Origin: Cervus elaphus
Taxonomy: Eukaryota > Chordata > Mammalia > Artiodactyla > Cervidae
NCBI RefSeq assembly: GCF_910594005.1
Contig: NC_057829.1
Coordinates: 54,357,001 to 54,421,000 of the forward strand
Direction of reading: 5' to 3'
Length of the DNA stretch: 64,000 nt
Shown: positions 1-11,778 of the stretch, one piece after another
Layout: the number at the start of each line of letters is the position of its first letter
Numbering within the stretch: position 1 is the stretch's first letter
The notes under the pieces: model-generated
What the model was told of the DNA's origin: nothing
What the model saw: the letters and a program-made list of their open reading frames with translations, nothing else
The model's database searches: none
Position numbers and translations under genes: made by a program

Positions 1-642
1 AGTGGTCAACTCTCCAATAGGTTGACAGATAGGTTCTAACCTAGTTGTGTAAAGGAAAAAGTGAGTAGATGTCTGAAAAATTAACACCACCTGCAAGATG
101 AATGATATTTTCCTGTATTTGATGGCTTTCTGCTTACCCTTGTTTCCTGCTGTATGTTTGTACCAGCCAAGTGGCAAAACAAGACTTGTCAGAAAATGGA
201 AACTTACAACCAAACAGGAGAGGCCACTTACCAGAGAGCATGTCCCAACATTGCTCTGTCAGTGTCATAACATACATACTTGCCTATCTACGCACAGACA
301 TGAATTTGAATTGGTAACAACAAAGTCGATTTCAGGTAATCTAGTTTGAGAGCTCTTGATTGGAAATTTTACTTGTGTTTTTTCCAGGAACTTTGTGGTA
401 TTTGGACTTTTTTAACTTCTCTGGGAATAATATGTCTGCAAAGTCAACGTTAAAGAGAATTTTAAGGAAAAATAAAGTTTGTCTATGTGAGAGAGAAGGG
501 TATGGTGGAAAAGAGGCAACATGGCTACTCGTGGTGATGAGAAAGGGCTGGCAGCTGCCAGTGAATTTCATGGAGAGTCAGAAAGTACAGGATGTGGGCA
601 CCACCAAGCAGAACCTGATGAAGAAAGAAAAACTTGCTGTAA
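1..642. other. intergenic DNA, nothing recognised
   Basis: No repeat family or gene is recognisable. Short open frames (83 codons at 98-349 on +, 76 codons at 341-571 on -) show no domain, and the longest one (from 360) runs into the SINE at 643. Confidence 0.5.
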
Positions 643-756
643 GGGACTTCCCTAGTGGTCCAGTGGTTAAGATTCCATGCCCCCCACTGCAGGGGGCATG
701 GGCTCAGTTGCTCAGGGAACTAAGATCCCACATGCCATGTGATTTGGCCAAAAACA
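643..756 (+). repeat. CHR-type SINE (tRNA-derived)
   Basis: The sequence starts with the CHR head (gggacttccctagtggtcc) and continues through the G-rich palindromic middle to 'actaagatcccacatgcc' and an A-rich tail. CHR SINEs are shared by whales, hippos and ruminants. The copy is short. Confidence 0.8.
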
Positions 757-866
757 AACAAAACTGACTATAAGAGCCACTGCAGCCAGCACACAACGGA
801 TGGGAGCTGGGGTCGAATTGAGCCAACGGAGTCCGGGATATTTGTGATTGCTATAAATGAATGTGA

Positions 867-1078
867 GACTTCCCTGGTGGCTCAGACAGTAAAGCGTCTG
901 CCTACAATGCGGGAGCCCCGGGTTCAATCCCTGGGTCGGGAAGATCTCCTGGAGAAGGAAATGGCAACCCACTCCAGTATTCTTGCCTGGGAAATTCCAT
1001 GGACGGAGGAGCCTGGTAGGCTATAGCCAGTCCATGGGGTCGCAAAGAGTCGGACACGATTGAGCGACTTCACTTTCT
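867..1078 (+). repeat. Bov-tA SINE
   Basis: Full-length ruminant Bov-tA: tRNA-Glu-like head (cttccctggtggctcaga), B-box-like 'ggttcaatccctgggtcgg', then the BovA body ending near 'cacgattgagcgacttcac'. The open frame at 739-1026 is only a read-through of this SINE. Confidence 0.93.
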
Positions 1079-1760
1079 AAATGAATGTAAGAAATATCAA
1101 TAGAAGAATAATGGAAAAAAGTTTTAACAGAGAAAAACAAGAGAAGAGGTTTAAAAGAAAAGGAGAGAAAGAAGATTCTGGTCATTATGTCTTCTGTGTT
1201 AGAGGACAAAAAAGGGTCATGTGGCTGAGGATAGTAGCATGGAGAACTTTAAGGATCACTCATGGAGAAGGTGGCTATCAGGGGAGGAAACTCTAGAAGT
1301 CTCTACAGGAAAAAGAAAATCCCTGGGAAGCATTTATTGAATGAAAACAAATGGAGTTAGAAACCATACCTCCCACTGCAGATGTCCATCTGTCCATCTG
1401 CTAAGGCACAGAACAAGGGACATACATAGAGTGCATTTGAGTACTTAACATAAGGAGGGAAGCCTAATATAAATATCAATAATCAATTCTATTTTATTAT
1501 ATGGAATTCACAACCTAGATGTAATAATAGAAAAAGGATATTCCTTTTTCAAAAGCATTGGTCTGATGAGGCTTGTTGCAGCCAGTTGCAGAGTTGCTGC
1601 TTATTTTACTTAAAAGCAGATCACATCCCCCAGGGCTGTCTGCTATCTCCACCGAATAGGGCACTGTCTTGACTACCCCTTACTGCCAGGAAATCTAATT
1701 GTTCAGCTGGTCTCATTTTGGCTCTGAAAAAATTATTATGTTAGTAAAGGAGGAAAAGAA
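1079..1760. other. intergenic DNA, nothing recognised
   Basis: The stretch is purine-rich on the + strand near 1120-1180. No gene, RNA or repeat family is recognised, and the 71-codon frame at 1081-1296 has no supporting features. Confidence 0.45.
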
Positions 1761-1865
1761 GGGAATTCCCTAGCAGTCTAGTGGTCAGGACTCCACGCTT
1801 CCACTTCAGGGGGCATAGGTTTGATCCTTAGTTGGGGAAACTAAAATTCCACTAGCTTTGAAACC
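1761..1865 (+). repeat. CHR-type SINE, partial
   Basis: A diverged CHR head (gggaattccctagcagtcta) is followed by 'ggtttgatccttagttgggg'. The body is truncated and decays into AT-rich sequence. Confidence 0.7.
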
Positions 1866-2499
1866 AGACAAACTAAGTATCACAATAGAATTAATATTTT
1901 AAATAAATCTTTTAATTAGTATTTAGTAATAAAATTGAATAATTTTCTCTATATAAAGCAACTATATTTTAAACATATAAGCAGTTAAAATGTACTATGA
2001 TTTTTAACACTGTATCTTGACTTTTTATTGTTTTTAAATAATCTGCTAACTTCAGATTTTTTAAATGGGTTGGGCCTCTGTCAATCTCTGAAAGATACTG
2101 GTGCTGAAATAAAGATGGTAGACTGTAAGTGTATACTTAGAAGAAATGCATAAATCTGATGATGGGGAATTAGAAAAAATAGGAAAATATATAAATAATA
2201 AGTGAATAAGTTCTAGAATTTCAACTTACCAGATAAAGGATGTAAAAGTATATTGCTGATAAAGATAGCTATTAATAAATAAATCAGCACAGAATGAAAT
2301 ATAGTCTCAACAGGAAACCTCTCCTACCTGAATATCTGGTTTAATTAACTAAAGTTAGAGAAAATTCAATAAAATCATGATCTTAAGTTTGAAGCTTAGT
2401 TTCAGCCTCAAAGAAAGTAAAACTAAATAAAGTGAAAATTATTCAAGAGTTGAATTATCCACAAAAAGAAAACAGGAGAGAAAGAAGATTCTGTGGATA
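1866..2499. other. AT-rich intergenic DNA
   Basis: Strongly AT-rich sequence with no open frame of note and no family I can name. It may include eroded 5' parts of the L1 that follows. Confidence 0.4.
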
Positions 2500-3960
2500 T
2501 TTATATCCACATAAATATAGTTAACTTATCTTTGACAAGGAAGCAAAAGTAATACAATAAAGAAAAGATGGTCTTTTTCAACAATAGGTGCTGGAACCGT
2601 TGTACATCTACATAGCAAAAAATAATGAATCTAGATACAGAACTTATACCTTTCACAAATTTTAATTCCAAATGGATCACAGATCTAAATGTTAAATATA
2701 AAACTATAAAACCCCTAGATTTAAGAGGAAAAGTCTAGATAATCTTGGGGGTGGGGATGGTATACCAGTTCAACACCAAAGGCACAATCCATGAAAGAAA
2801 TCATTGATAAGTTGGACTTCATTAACATTTTAAAACTTCTGGTCTGCAAAAGACACTATCAAGAGAATGGGAAGACAAGTCACATACCTTGGAAGAAAAT
2901 ATTTGCAAAAGATAAAGGACTATAATTGAAATATACCAAAAACTCTTAAAGCTCAGCAATAAGAGAACAAAGAACCTGATTAAAGAAAGAACAAAAGGCC
3001 TGAATAGACACTTCACTAAAGAATTTATATAGACAGCAATTATGTACAGGAAAAGATGCTCAACATCATATTTCATTAGGGGCCTGCAAATGAAATAATT
3101 ATGAGATACCGCTACACATCTTTTAAATGGTCAAAATCCAAAACACAACATCAAATGCTGACAAGGATATGGAGCAACAAGAACTAATTGGTACTCAGAA
3201 TGAAAAACTGTAAAGCCACTTTGGAAAACAGTTTGGCTGTTCCTTACAAAACTAAACATACTCAGGCTCCTTGGTATTTATCCAAATAAGCTGAAAATTT
3301 ATATCCCACAAAACCCTGAACCAGATAGTTACAACAGCTTTAATTGTAACTACCAAAACTTAGAAGCACAAAAATACTGTTCAGTAAGTGAATAGATGAA
3401 TTAACTGTGGTACATTCAGACACTATACTATTACTCAGGCCTAAAAAAGAAATGAGCTAGAAAGCCATGAAAAAACATGAAAGAGCCTCAATTTCATATA
3501 GCTAAGTAACAGAAGCCAATCTGAAAGTTTGCATAATATATGATTTTAACCCTATTACATTCTGGAAAAGCAAAAACTATGGAGATCATTAAAGGATCAG
3601 ACATACCATGGGTTATGCAAGAGGGAGGGATGACTAGGCAGAGCAGAAAGAATTTTTAGACCTTATTAGAAACTACTCTGTAGGATACTATAATGGTAGA
3701 TACATGTCATTATACAGGTGTCAAAGCCCATAGAATGTACAATGCCAAGAGTGAACATAATGCAAACTATGGAATTTAAGTGATAATAATGTGTCAACAT
3801 AGATCACTGATTGTTATAAATGTACTCCTTTGGTGTGGGATGTTGATGGAGGGGAAGGGTGGGTGAGGGGGCAGGGGCTGTATGGGAATTCTCTCCTACT
3901 TTTCTCTCAACTGTGCTGTGACCTAAGACTGTTCGAAAAAGTGAAATCTGCTTTTTTTTT
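2500..3960 (+). repeat. LINE-1 fragment: 3' end of ORF2 plus 3' UTR, decayed
   Basis: The sequence follows the mammalian L1 ORF2 C-terminal region in order. It has 'aataggtgctggaacc', then 'atggatcacagatctaaatg', 'cacttcactaaagaatttatat' cut by many stops, 'gagataccgctacacatc', and the 'ggtatttatccaaataagctg' region. L1 3' UTR-like sequence follows, ending in an A/T-rich tail near 3950. No frame remains open, so it is a dead copy. Borders are approximate. Confidence 0.8.
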
Positions 3961-4615
3961 AAAAAGTGAAAAAATAAAGAAAGATAGGGTGATATTATGA
4001 CCTGAGAATCTAAAATGTAAGGTGGTCTATTAGTATGGAACATTATTAAAGGAATTCAGACAACAAAGTCATTTGAAAAGTAAAGGAGAAGGCAGCTAAA
4101 GAATGCTCTGGGGTAAAAAAAAAAAAAAGAAAGCTCTGGGGTGAGATAAGAAGCTCTTTACTATGGTCTGATTTTTAGAGGGCAGGTAAAAAATATCAAA
4201 GGAAAATTAGTGTCAAAGGTACATGATCGATTTCTTAAGACTCTCAGAAAGTTAAGCCTCAGGCAAAATCTAGGGCTAAAAAAGAAATTTAGAAGCAAAT
4301 TTATTAATTTTAAAGTAATATAAGTTATTTGCAGAAAATTTTCAACATGCATTTAAGCAACTGAAAAACAAAATCATCTCACAATTCTATTACCCATCAG
4401 TAATCACAGTTAACATTTTTACATTTCTCCAAGTTTTCTTTCTATGTATGTTTTTACAAATAATGCAATTTTATTCTAAACAGCTTTTCAAGTTCTTTTT
4501 CATCTAGTAACACATTGTATATCTTACCTTTTGTCATCAATATCAATGTAAATTTTACTGATCATTACTAGGTTATTATGTTATGGCTTTACAATATCTT
4601 AATTAACAAGTCTCA
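3961..4615. other. intergenic DNA with a possible ancient repeat
   Basis: The part from about 4350 to 4610 (acaattctattacccatcag, then heavily T-rich sequence) resembles old L1-class 3' debris in reverse orientation, but I cannot name the family. The rest is unassigned. Confidence 0.35.
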
Positions 4616-4822
4616 TGTTGTTTAGTTGTTAATTTGTGTCAGACTCTGCAATCCCATGGACTGTAGCCTTCCAGGGTCCTCTGTCCATGGGATTTCCCAA
4701 GCAAGAATACCAGAGCGGGTTGCCATTTCCTTCTCCAGGGGATATTCCAGACCCAGGGATAAAACCCACATCTCGTGCATTAGCAGTCAAATTCTTTACC
4801 TGTGAGCTACTTGAAGCCCTAC
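4616..4822 (-). repeat. Bov-tA SINE
   Basis: Reverse complement of Bov-tA: 'cagactctgcaatcccatgg', 'gggttgccatttccttctcc', then the tRNA-like head at the right end. It is moderately diverged. Confidence 0.9.
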
Positions 4823-5424
4823 CAAATCTCATACTATTTATGACTATCTCATTGATCAACATTTGAAGTGATATTGCTTGATCAAAGGGTATACCACATT
4901 TGAAGTGCCAAAATACAGTCCAGAAAGTTTCTGTTCTCAAGTGAGCCTTTGAAGCTATATTTAAAACAAGAAAATACTAAAAAAAAAAAAAAAAAAGGTG
5001 TAAACCTCTCAGCTAGAGAAACATGGTAAATGGGAAAAGATAATAAAGGGACTGTGAAACTGTTGATATTGATTTTACCTAACTCTTTCAAGGAGGATGT
5101 TTAGGCAGGGAAAATAGAAGGAAAATGGCTTAGGAGAAGTTAAAGGCCATTAGAAAGCCCATAAATATTCAGAACAAGCCAAGTCTTCTGATGGAGTTGA
5201 AACAGATCCCAGGATGCTGAAAGTATAGATGTAATTGTTGAACAGAATTTCATCCACTATTGAGAAACTATGGAGAATGGAAGAAGTCCTACAAGAGTGG
5301 AAAATGGACAAGATAAATTTTAAAAACGCAACGTTGAATTTGTAACTGAGCAGATCACACCCTCAGAAAAGTCTGAGGGACAATGAGGTTTGAAGAGAGG
5401 AAACTAAAGGAGCTCATAATTAAG

Positions 5425-5662
5425 AAAATCAGTATGGCACGTGGGGACCTAGGTTGGAATCCTAGCTCCCTCACTTACTGGCCAAGTGGGCTTTAGCAAA
5501 TTACCGCATTTCTTGGAGCCTCAGTTTTCCTATCAGTAAAGTAGCCATAAAAATAACTTTTCTCTTTGAGTTGTAATGAAGATTAAATGAGATAACATCA
5601 ATTAGCATAAAGCATCCAGACTAGTAGTGTCCTAGTATGTAGTAAGTGCTCAACAAATATTT
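5425..5662 (+). repeat. MIR SINE
   Basis: The MIR order is intact: 'gttggaatcctagctccctc', then 'ttacc...ttggagcctcagttttc', 'gaagattaaatgagataac' and 'taagtgctcaacaaatat'. This is an ancient mammalian-wide SINE in sense orientation. Confidence 0.8.
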
Positions 5663-5715
5663 GTTTCCTTTCTCCCTCTTGGTTGCACAGAGAACTTCTT
5701 TTTGTTTGTTTGTTT

Positions 5716-5860
5716 CTTCAAACAGTTGGGATTTGAGAAAAATGAACTGGAAGGGAACAGCTGCTCTACAGATGGTAGGAGAATTGGGGAGACTTGTCAC
5801 TAAGACTTGTCCTATTACTAAGACCTATCCTCCTTTCTATCTGGTTTTATTCTTCTCCAA
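5716..5860 (+). repeat. unnamed direct repeat, copy A
   Basis: This ~145 bp segment recurs at 9817-9960 in the same orientation, with most bases identical (shared core 'gggaacagctgctctacaga'). I do not recognise the family, so it may be a local duplication or an unlisted interspersed repeat. Confidence 0.8.
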
Positions 5861-6777
5861 TGACTAATATGCAGTCAGAGAGAACCTTTACATCAAGATA
5901 TATAGGAGGCAAAAAGCCAAGTTGAGTAGAATCTGAAAGAAATCTTGGTCCACTGGAGGAAAAAGGCTGAATTTAAGCGATATAATATAAAAGAGTACAT
6001 GTAAACTTCCACATATGGTTCCAACAACTCAAGCACATGAAGACAAACATCATACCTCAATGCAAGAGACTTATCCTATCACTCTAGTCTGAGCTTAAGG
6101 AGAACATATTATTAAGGTTCTTTTCTGGTCATCCATTTAAATGCAGAATACATTTTACATTCATGTTTGCTGAATTTAAGTTGTAAATTGTATTTTTGAT
6201 ATGGTTGACACTAATTTGTTTATAATGTGAACCCTTAGCCAGGGACAGCCACATGAACTTTGGCACCTTAGTTTGAGTTTATGGGAACAAAGTCTGCTTG
6301 AATGACTCAAGTAGATAACAGTCTCTTTCGTTTTCCCCAAATGTCTTTAGGCTATTCTAACACAACACGGTCAACGTGAGTCAGAGGAGAGAGCAGCATG
6401 TCCTGTCCTCCTACATGAGTCTCATATTCCTGAGAAAGCCTTTCTTATAAGCATGAAAGACAACAAGAATCAAGACAAAATCCTGAACGAAGATTCTGAG
6501 AGCAATTATAATATTGAGTAAGCAAACAGCATTGCTGTGATAGAGCCAGGAAACAAACCATAGAAGAGAAGATCTCTGCTTAATGCCAAAAACGAAGAAT
6601 TTATTCAGGACGATTTTGGAGATACATGAATGCAACAATCCCATCCTCCCAAAGGACTAGGAAATAAGAGAAATCAAGTTGCCCTTTGAGGATAAACTTC
6701 ATTTTTAGGATGAAGAGAAAATAAATATTCAAAATCCATAAAAATAACTACGTCAGGGAAACTAGCTATCTTGATGA
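5861..6777. other. intergenic DNA, nothing recognised
   Basis: No repeat family or gene seen. A 77-codon minus frame at 6411-6644 has no domain, start context or neighbour that supports it. Confidence 0.45.
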
Positions 6778-6968
6778 AAAGTGAAAGTCTCTCAGTTGTG
6801 TCTGACTCTTTGCAACTCCATGGACCATACAGTCCATGAAATTCTCCAGGCCAGAATACTGGAGTAGGTAGTCTTTCCCTTCTCCAGGGGATCTTCCCAA
6901 CCCAGGAATCAAACTCAAGTCTCCCGCATTGCAGGTGGATTCTTTAACAGCTGAGCCACAAGGGAATC
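6778..6968 (-). repeat. Bov-tA SINE
   Basis: Reverse complement of Bov-tA, from 'agtctctcagttgtgtctga' to the tRNA-like head 'agctgagccacaagggaatc'. Confidence 0.92.
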
Positions 6969-8227
6969 TTGATGAAGGAGGAATAACAATTCAAGCAAAG
7001 CAAGAATGTAGAAACTAATGGGCTGGAGAATCTAGAAAAGTGCAGTTTGGAGAAGCACAGATGGGCAAGGAGGCTCAGAATTAAGCAAGCAACCACCTTG
7101 TACCTAGGTCAGCTCCCTGGATACTGAAATACTAGAACCTGTGCCTCCTGGTAAAGGGATGTTCCCCCTTGTTAGATAAAAAGTGGGCTACTTAATAAAA
7201 AGTGGGCACTGTCAGTAAAGCTAACGGTCTGTGTTTACAGTTTAAGACAAGATTCTGGACAGCATGTTGGATGCCATGCAGTGGTGATTCGCTTTGACTT
7301 GGCAAATATAAAACCTTCAATTTCCAGCATCATGCCAGGTTCTCAGAGCAGAGTGATGAACAAAGCAAAGATCCTATCCTCCTGGAGCTTGCAACTCAAT
7401 TTTGTCCTGTAGGATTTCTTCATAGGCAGCCAGATGCCTTCCCAAACAATATCAATAGACCAAGCATCTTGTTTTAGCCCCCAAAATATGTTGTCTGGTT
7501 AAAATTTCCGAGGGCACTGATGACCCATTACAGGCCTGTTATAAGAAGCCAGATCACACTCTCCCACTTCACAGAGAGCTCTTTTACATGTCAGATAATA
7601 AAAGATGATATTTTGCAGCCCTAAGCTATGGCACAAAAGAAAACATAACTTTGTTCAAGAAGAGATTGGAAGAAATAAATATATTAGACATGATCCTAGG
7701 TGATGAGTCTATAAAAAGCATCTGCAGTTGGGTAGAATGGGGAATGAGGGAGAAACAGCAGCTTCCTTTGGTGGTTGATTTCAAGAAACACAGTGTGTCC
7801 TATCTTCAAGTATCTCTTAATGCATAGAAATGGAATATTAGACTGGATTCACCGGGAATTATCAATAAGAGCTTATTCACCCTTTACACAAAATAAAAGA
7901 TGATGGTATGATTTCCTGGTTTGGTTGTATCAGAATTTTTGTCAGCAGTCTTGTTTTACATTGTTAAACTGAACAGAATGTTGGATAATGTTTAAACATT
8001 ACCTTTCATACTTGAAATAAACATCTATTTTCACAAACAGGCATGAAAGCATGCCTTCATCCTTTATTTCATGTAATGAAAATAGTAAAAGGAAATTAAC
8101 AAAAAATTTACTGCTTGAGGATGCATTGGGCATATAAAAAATTGGAGGCATAAAAAAAGAGTTTGAAAACTAGGCATAGACCATGAGTCTGGTAACAGAA
8201 CTCAAGTGTTAGGAAAGTAACAGTTTG
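6969..8227. other. intergenic DNA, mostly unassigned
   Basis: At about 7330-7400 there is a short match to the mammalian-wide motif 'gatgaacaaagcaaagatcc ... ctggagcttgcaac', typical of MIR/L2-class debris. The rest carries no recognisable element. Confidence 0.4.
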
Positions 8228-8407
8228 TTTTAGTCACTAAGTTGTGTCCAACACTTTGAGACCCCCCACGGGCTGTAGTCAGGTTCCTCTGTCCATGGGA
8301 TTTTCCAGGCAAGAATACTGGAGCAGGTTGTTGTTTCCTGCTCCAGGTGATCTTCCTGACCCAGGGATGGAAACTGAATCTCCTGCATCTCCTGCACTGG
8401 CAAGCAG
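8228..8407 (-). repeat. Bov-tA SINE
   Basis: Reverse-oriented Bov-tA with a diverged BovA body ('ttccaggcaagaatactgga') and tRNA-like head at the right. Confidence 0.88.
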
Positions 8408-9464
8408 TACATCAATGCTAACTATAGTATTCTAGTTTATGTGAAGGATTTATCTCTCCATCTGCAAATACTTAATACCTAAACTTAAGTAGCCATTTTA
8501 CTTATGTAAGAATAACAGTAAAACTTCTGTTAGGATAATTACTGTGAGAATGACTCTGGACAGTTGCATGGGGTTGAGATTAGGAAAGAGGGACTCAAGC
8601 AAACCTCTCTCAACTCAAAGACCTTCCCTATGCATCTCTCACATTAACCACAGGCGTCAGATACAGACAGCACTCTCTACTTGGAAAGAAATACTTGGCA
8701 GGCTGCTGTCACTGAAGAAAGGATGCCTTCTCACTGCACGTGTGGAAGGAGCCTATAATGACTCCCGATTGGACCAGACCAGAATCTCAGAATACTCAGG
8801 TAGGAAAACTGCCCAGCATTACATGACTTCTCTCCAAATACTGCTCAGCTGGAATTGTGACTGGACCAAGAGCAGGGACATCTAGAAGCAGAAATAAATC
8901 AGAAACTGGTGTAGGAACATTATTAGCCAAGAAATGTTAATAGATACCCTATGCAAAATGGGTTCTGGTCCAATAAACTTGAGAAATATTGCAAACTAAA
9001 TCACCCCTTTGAACACTCACATTTCACATGAGTACACTGAAGCTCTTCCTTCAGTCATTATACTTGACACATAGTGGCTTTCATTCGGTTCTTTAATCAC
9101 ACCAATATATTTTAGGATGTTAAAGGAATGATTCTTTTTTGCCTAGAATCCTCTTCCTTCTAAGCAAGCTCTTCCTTCAGAATCCTTATACTACATAAGG
9201 TCCAGGCTAGCATAAAATTTTCTTCCTGTTCATCATTAATTCCCTAGTGCACTGAAGTATCTGGCACAAATTTAACACTGTTTGTGAATAAATTGTTGAA
9301 ACAACATCTGTTGTTTCCTGTTTGGAATATAATATCCAGTTTCAACTTTTTTTTTGGACAGTGAGAAAATGTTTCCTCACAGAAGTACACTGACTTGCCA
9401 TGTCGTGACATTCACTGTCAGCACAAGGAAAAGCAAGACAGACATAGATCCCAGAATGAGGAAG
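8408..9464. other. intergenic DNA, nothing recognised
   Basis: A 113-codon frame (8544-8885, +) is the longest here. It shows no hydrophobic segment, motif or codon signature that I recognise, and I do not call it a gene. Confidence 0.45.
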
Positions 9465-9606
9465 GCATCAACATTTATTGAGTATTTCCTACGTGCTTTT
9501 TAATGTAAAGCATGCTGGGAACAACAGTTCCGCAAGAGGGGCCTTATCACTGCCTTTCTTCAGATGAGGAAACCAGGACTCAAGGCAGGACTTAAATTTG
9601 AACCCA
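9465..9606 (-). repeat. MIR SINE, partial
   Basis: The core 'atttattgagtatttcctac' and 'cagatgaggaaaccaggact' is the reverse complement of the MIR core. The order 'tttgaaccca' at the end also fits. Confidence 0.7.
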
Positions 9607-9816
9607 CATCCCAGGGAGCCCAAAGCTCACAACCTTATACTGCACCACCCCTGCCTTTGTGGAGCGGAGGGATCTACCATGGCCTTAACCATCAGTGGTA
9701 AAAAGAAGAAGCATGTCCTAACCAAGTGGACTTCAAGTGTCCCCTCACAGGCACAGAAGTACAAGGGCGGGCATGCACAGGAACAAACTGCTGAACTAAG
9801 CCTTCTTAAACCCCAC

Positions 9817-9960
9817 CTTTCAAACCTTCTTGGGATTTAAGAATGAACTGGGAGGGAACAGCTGCTCTACAGATGGTAGGAGAATTGGGGAGACTTATCA
9901 TTAAGACTTGTCCTATTACTAAGACCTATCCTCCTTTCTATCCTCTACCCGTCTTCTCCA
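9817..9960 (+). repeat. unnamed direct repeat, copy B
   Basis: Second copy of the segment at 5716-5860. The match runs from 'cttcttgggatttaagaatg' through 'ctatcctcctttctatc' to 'tcttctcca', with scattered substitutions and a few short indels. Confidence 0.8.
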
Positions 9961-10108
9961 GGCTTGGGTCTGGAGTCAGGCTTAGTCAGTAGATAGGACC
10001 CCAGTGCCTTTGACTTGCAGGGTTTCTAGTGTGGGAGCCAGAAACAAGGCAGGTGACCATGAACACTTACAACAGAAGGTTAACCTGAAGCAAACTAACA
10101 AGCTGAAA

Positions 10109-10326
10109 AGGGCTTCCCAGGTGGCACTAACGGTGAAGAACCCACCTGCCAATGCCAGCAAAGGAGGAAATGCGGGTTTGATCCCTGGGTTGGGAAGATC
10201 CCCTGGAGCAGGGCATAGCAACCCACTCCAGTATTCTTGCCTGGAGAATCCCAGGGACAGAGGAGCCTGGTGGGCTGCAGTCCATAGGGTCCCAAAGAGG
10301 TGGACACAACTGAAGCAACTCAGCAT
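10109..10326 (+). repeat. Bov-tA SINE
   Basis: Full-length copy starting 'gggcttcccaggtggcacta' and ending near 'cacaactgaagcaactcagc'. The open frames at 10004-10483 are read-through of this SINE. Confidence 0.93.
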
Positions 10327-10540
10327 GCGTGTACACAAGAAGCTGAAAACCCTCTACAGATATTCTAGTTTAATTATCCATTCAACTGACACACAAACAG
10401 GCAATGTAAGATCTATAGCATTGATTCAACAAAAGCTCAATGATTATTTGCCACATCCCAGGCACAATGTTACATGCTGGTGATACAGAGGTGAACAGGA
10501 CAGAGGAAGTTCCTGTCCTATTCAAAAAATGGTTCAAGCA

Positions 10541-10808
10541 TGAATGCTGCTGCTGCTGCTAAGTCGCTTCGGTCGTGTCCGACTCTGTGCGACCCCACAG
10601 ACGGCAGCCCACCAGGCTCCCCCGTCCCTGGGATTCTCCAGGCAAGAACACTGGAGTGGGTTGCCATTTCCTTCTCCAATGCGTGAAAGTGAAGTCGCTC
10701 AGTGGTGTCCAACTCTTAGCGACTCCATGGACTGCAGCCCACCAGGCTCCTCCGTCCATGGGATTTTCCAGGCAAGAGCACTGGAGTGGGTGCCATTGCC
10801 TTCTCTAC
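10541..10808 (-). repeat. Bov-A2 SINE (BovA dimer)
   Basis: Two tandem BovA monomers in reverse orientation are joined by the linker 'caatgcgtgaaagtgaagtc', and a (tgc)n tail lies at the left. Both monomers carry 'ttccaggcaaga.cactgga'. This pecoran-specific dimer accounts for all open frames at 10518-10820. Confidence 0.93.
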
Positions 10809-10906
10809 AAGCATGAATGAATGTAGGAATTAATGAGCACAGCTGAAGATGTGCAGGGTCTGAAGGGCTGCTGGCTCTGCTTCAAGTGTTCACTTTGGGG
10901 GGGAAA

Positions 10907-10948
10907 TATATATATATATATTACGTATATATATATATATATATATTT
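10907..10948. repeat. (TA)n simple repeat
   Basis: Alternating TA is broken only by 'ttacgta' near the middle, making the array self-complementary. Confidence 0.9.
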
Positions 10949-11240
10949 CTGGGGAAACACATTTGATTACCTCATTATCTCTCATCAAAGTGTTCATTTA
11001 CCTTGGGTAAATTTGGGTTTTTGTTCTCCCCAAAGGAAGTTATTCTACCGTGTCTCTGGCAGGTCTAATCAAGCATCAGCTACCATCTGCTTCTACTTAC
11101 CCTCCGTAAACTGACACCTGAGAAATTTATCTAGCCCACTTGGATTTAAAAGCCTTTTTCACTTTCCAGAGAAAATGCGATAAGATCTCTGCATCAGTCA
11201 GGGTGCTCCAGAGACAGAGAATCAATAAGATACAGTTGTT

Positions 11241-11264
11241 CCCCCCACCCCCACCCCCACCCCC
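11241..11264. repeat. (CCCCCA)n short array
   Basis: Four runs of five or six C are separated by single A. The minus strand therefore has four G-runs of at least five with one-base loops, the canonical G-quadruplex pattern. Confidence 0.9.
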
Positions 11265-11585
11265 GCTGCCCAATAGCAGATTCCTCTGAAACCTTTTACG
11301 AGTCAAAATGGCGTACAGTGAAGAAACAATTACCTTAGGACACATCTTGCTAATGGATGCTGAAGCACGGATCCTCAACAGAGTTCAAAGCTACCGCGGA
11401 GGGATGCTGAGATGCTGGGTGTAGTTCCCTGGCAAGGAGCTTGGCGGCGCTACACTCATCGCCCTGCACACGCACCGCCTCTCCAACTGCTCAACTAACG
11501 CTGAACACCATTTTCACTTTTTGCCTTTTTTCTGAAAAGCAAAACATTTTGGTTGTCAGCTAGTGAAAACAGGTGTTAATATAAA
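11265..11585. other. intergenic DNA with a small CpG cluster
   Basis: Several CpGs cluster at about 11390-11480 (around 'cttggcggcgctacactcat'), unlike the AT-rich neighbourhood. Too short for a convincing CpG island, and no gene is seen. Confidence 0.4.
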
Positions 11586-11778
11586 GTGAAGTGAAAGTCG
11601 CTCAGTCGTGTCCGGCTCTTTGCAACCCCATGGACTATACAGTCCATGGAATTCTCCAGGCCAGGTACTAGACGGGGTAGCCGTTTCCTTCTCCAGGGGA
11701 TCTTCCCAAGCCAGAGATGGAACCCAGGTCTCCCGCGTTGCAGGGGGATTCTTTACCAGTTGAGCCACAAGGGAAGTT
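11586..11778 (-). repeat. Bov-tA SINE
   Basis: Reverse-oriented Bov-tA from 'gaaagtcgctcagtcgtgtc' to 'gttgagccacaagggaagtt'. Relatively well conserved CpGs suggest a young copy. Confidence 0.93.

Noticed and set aside
10004..10820. Cluster of 60-160 codon frames on both strands
   Set aside because: All are translations of Bov-tA and Bov-A2 SINEs. The same peptides recur wherever these SINEs occur in the window.
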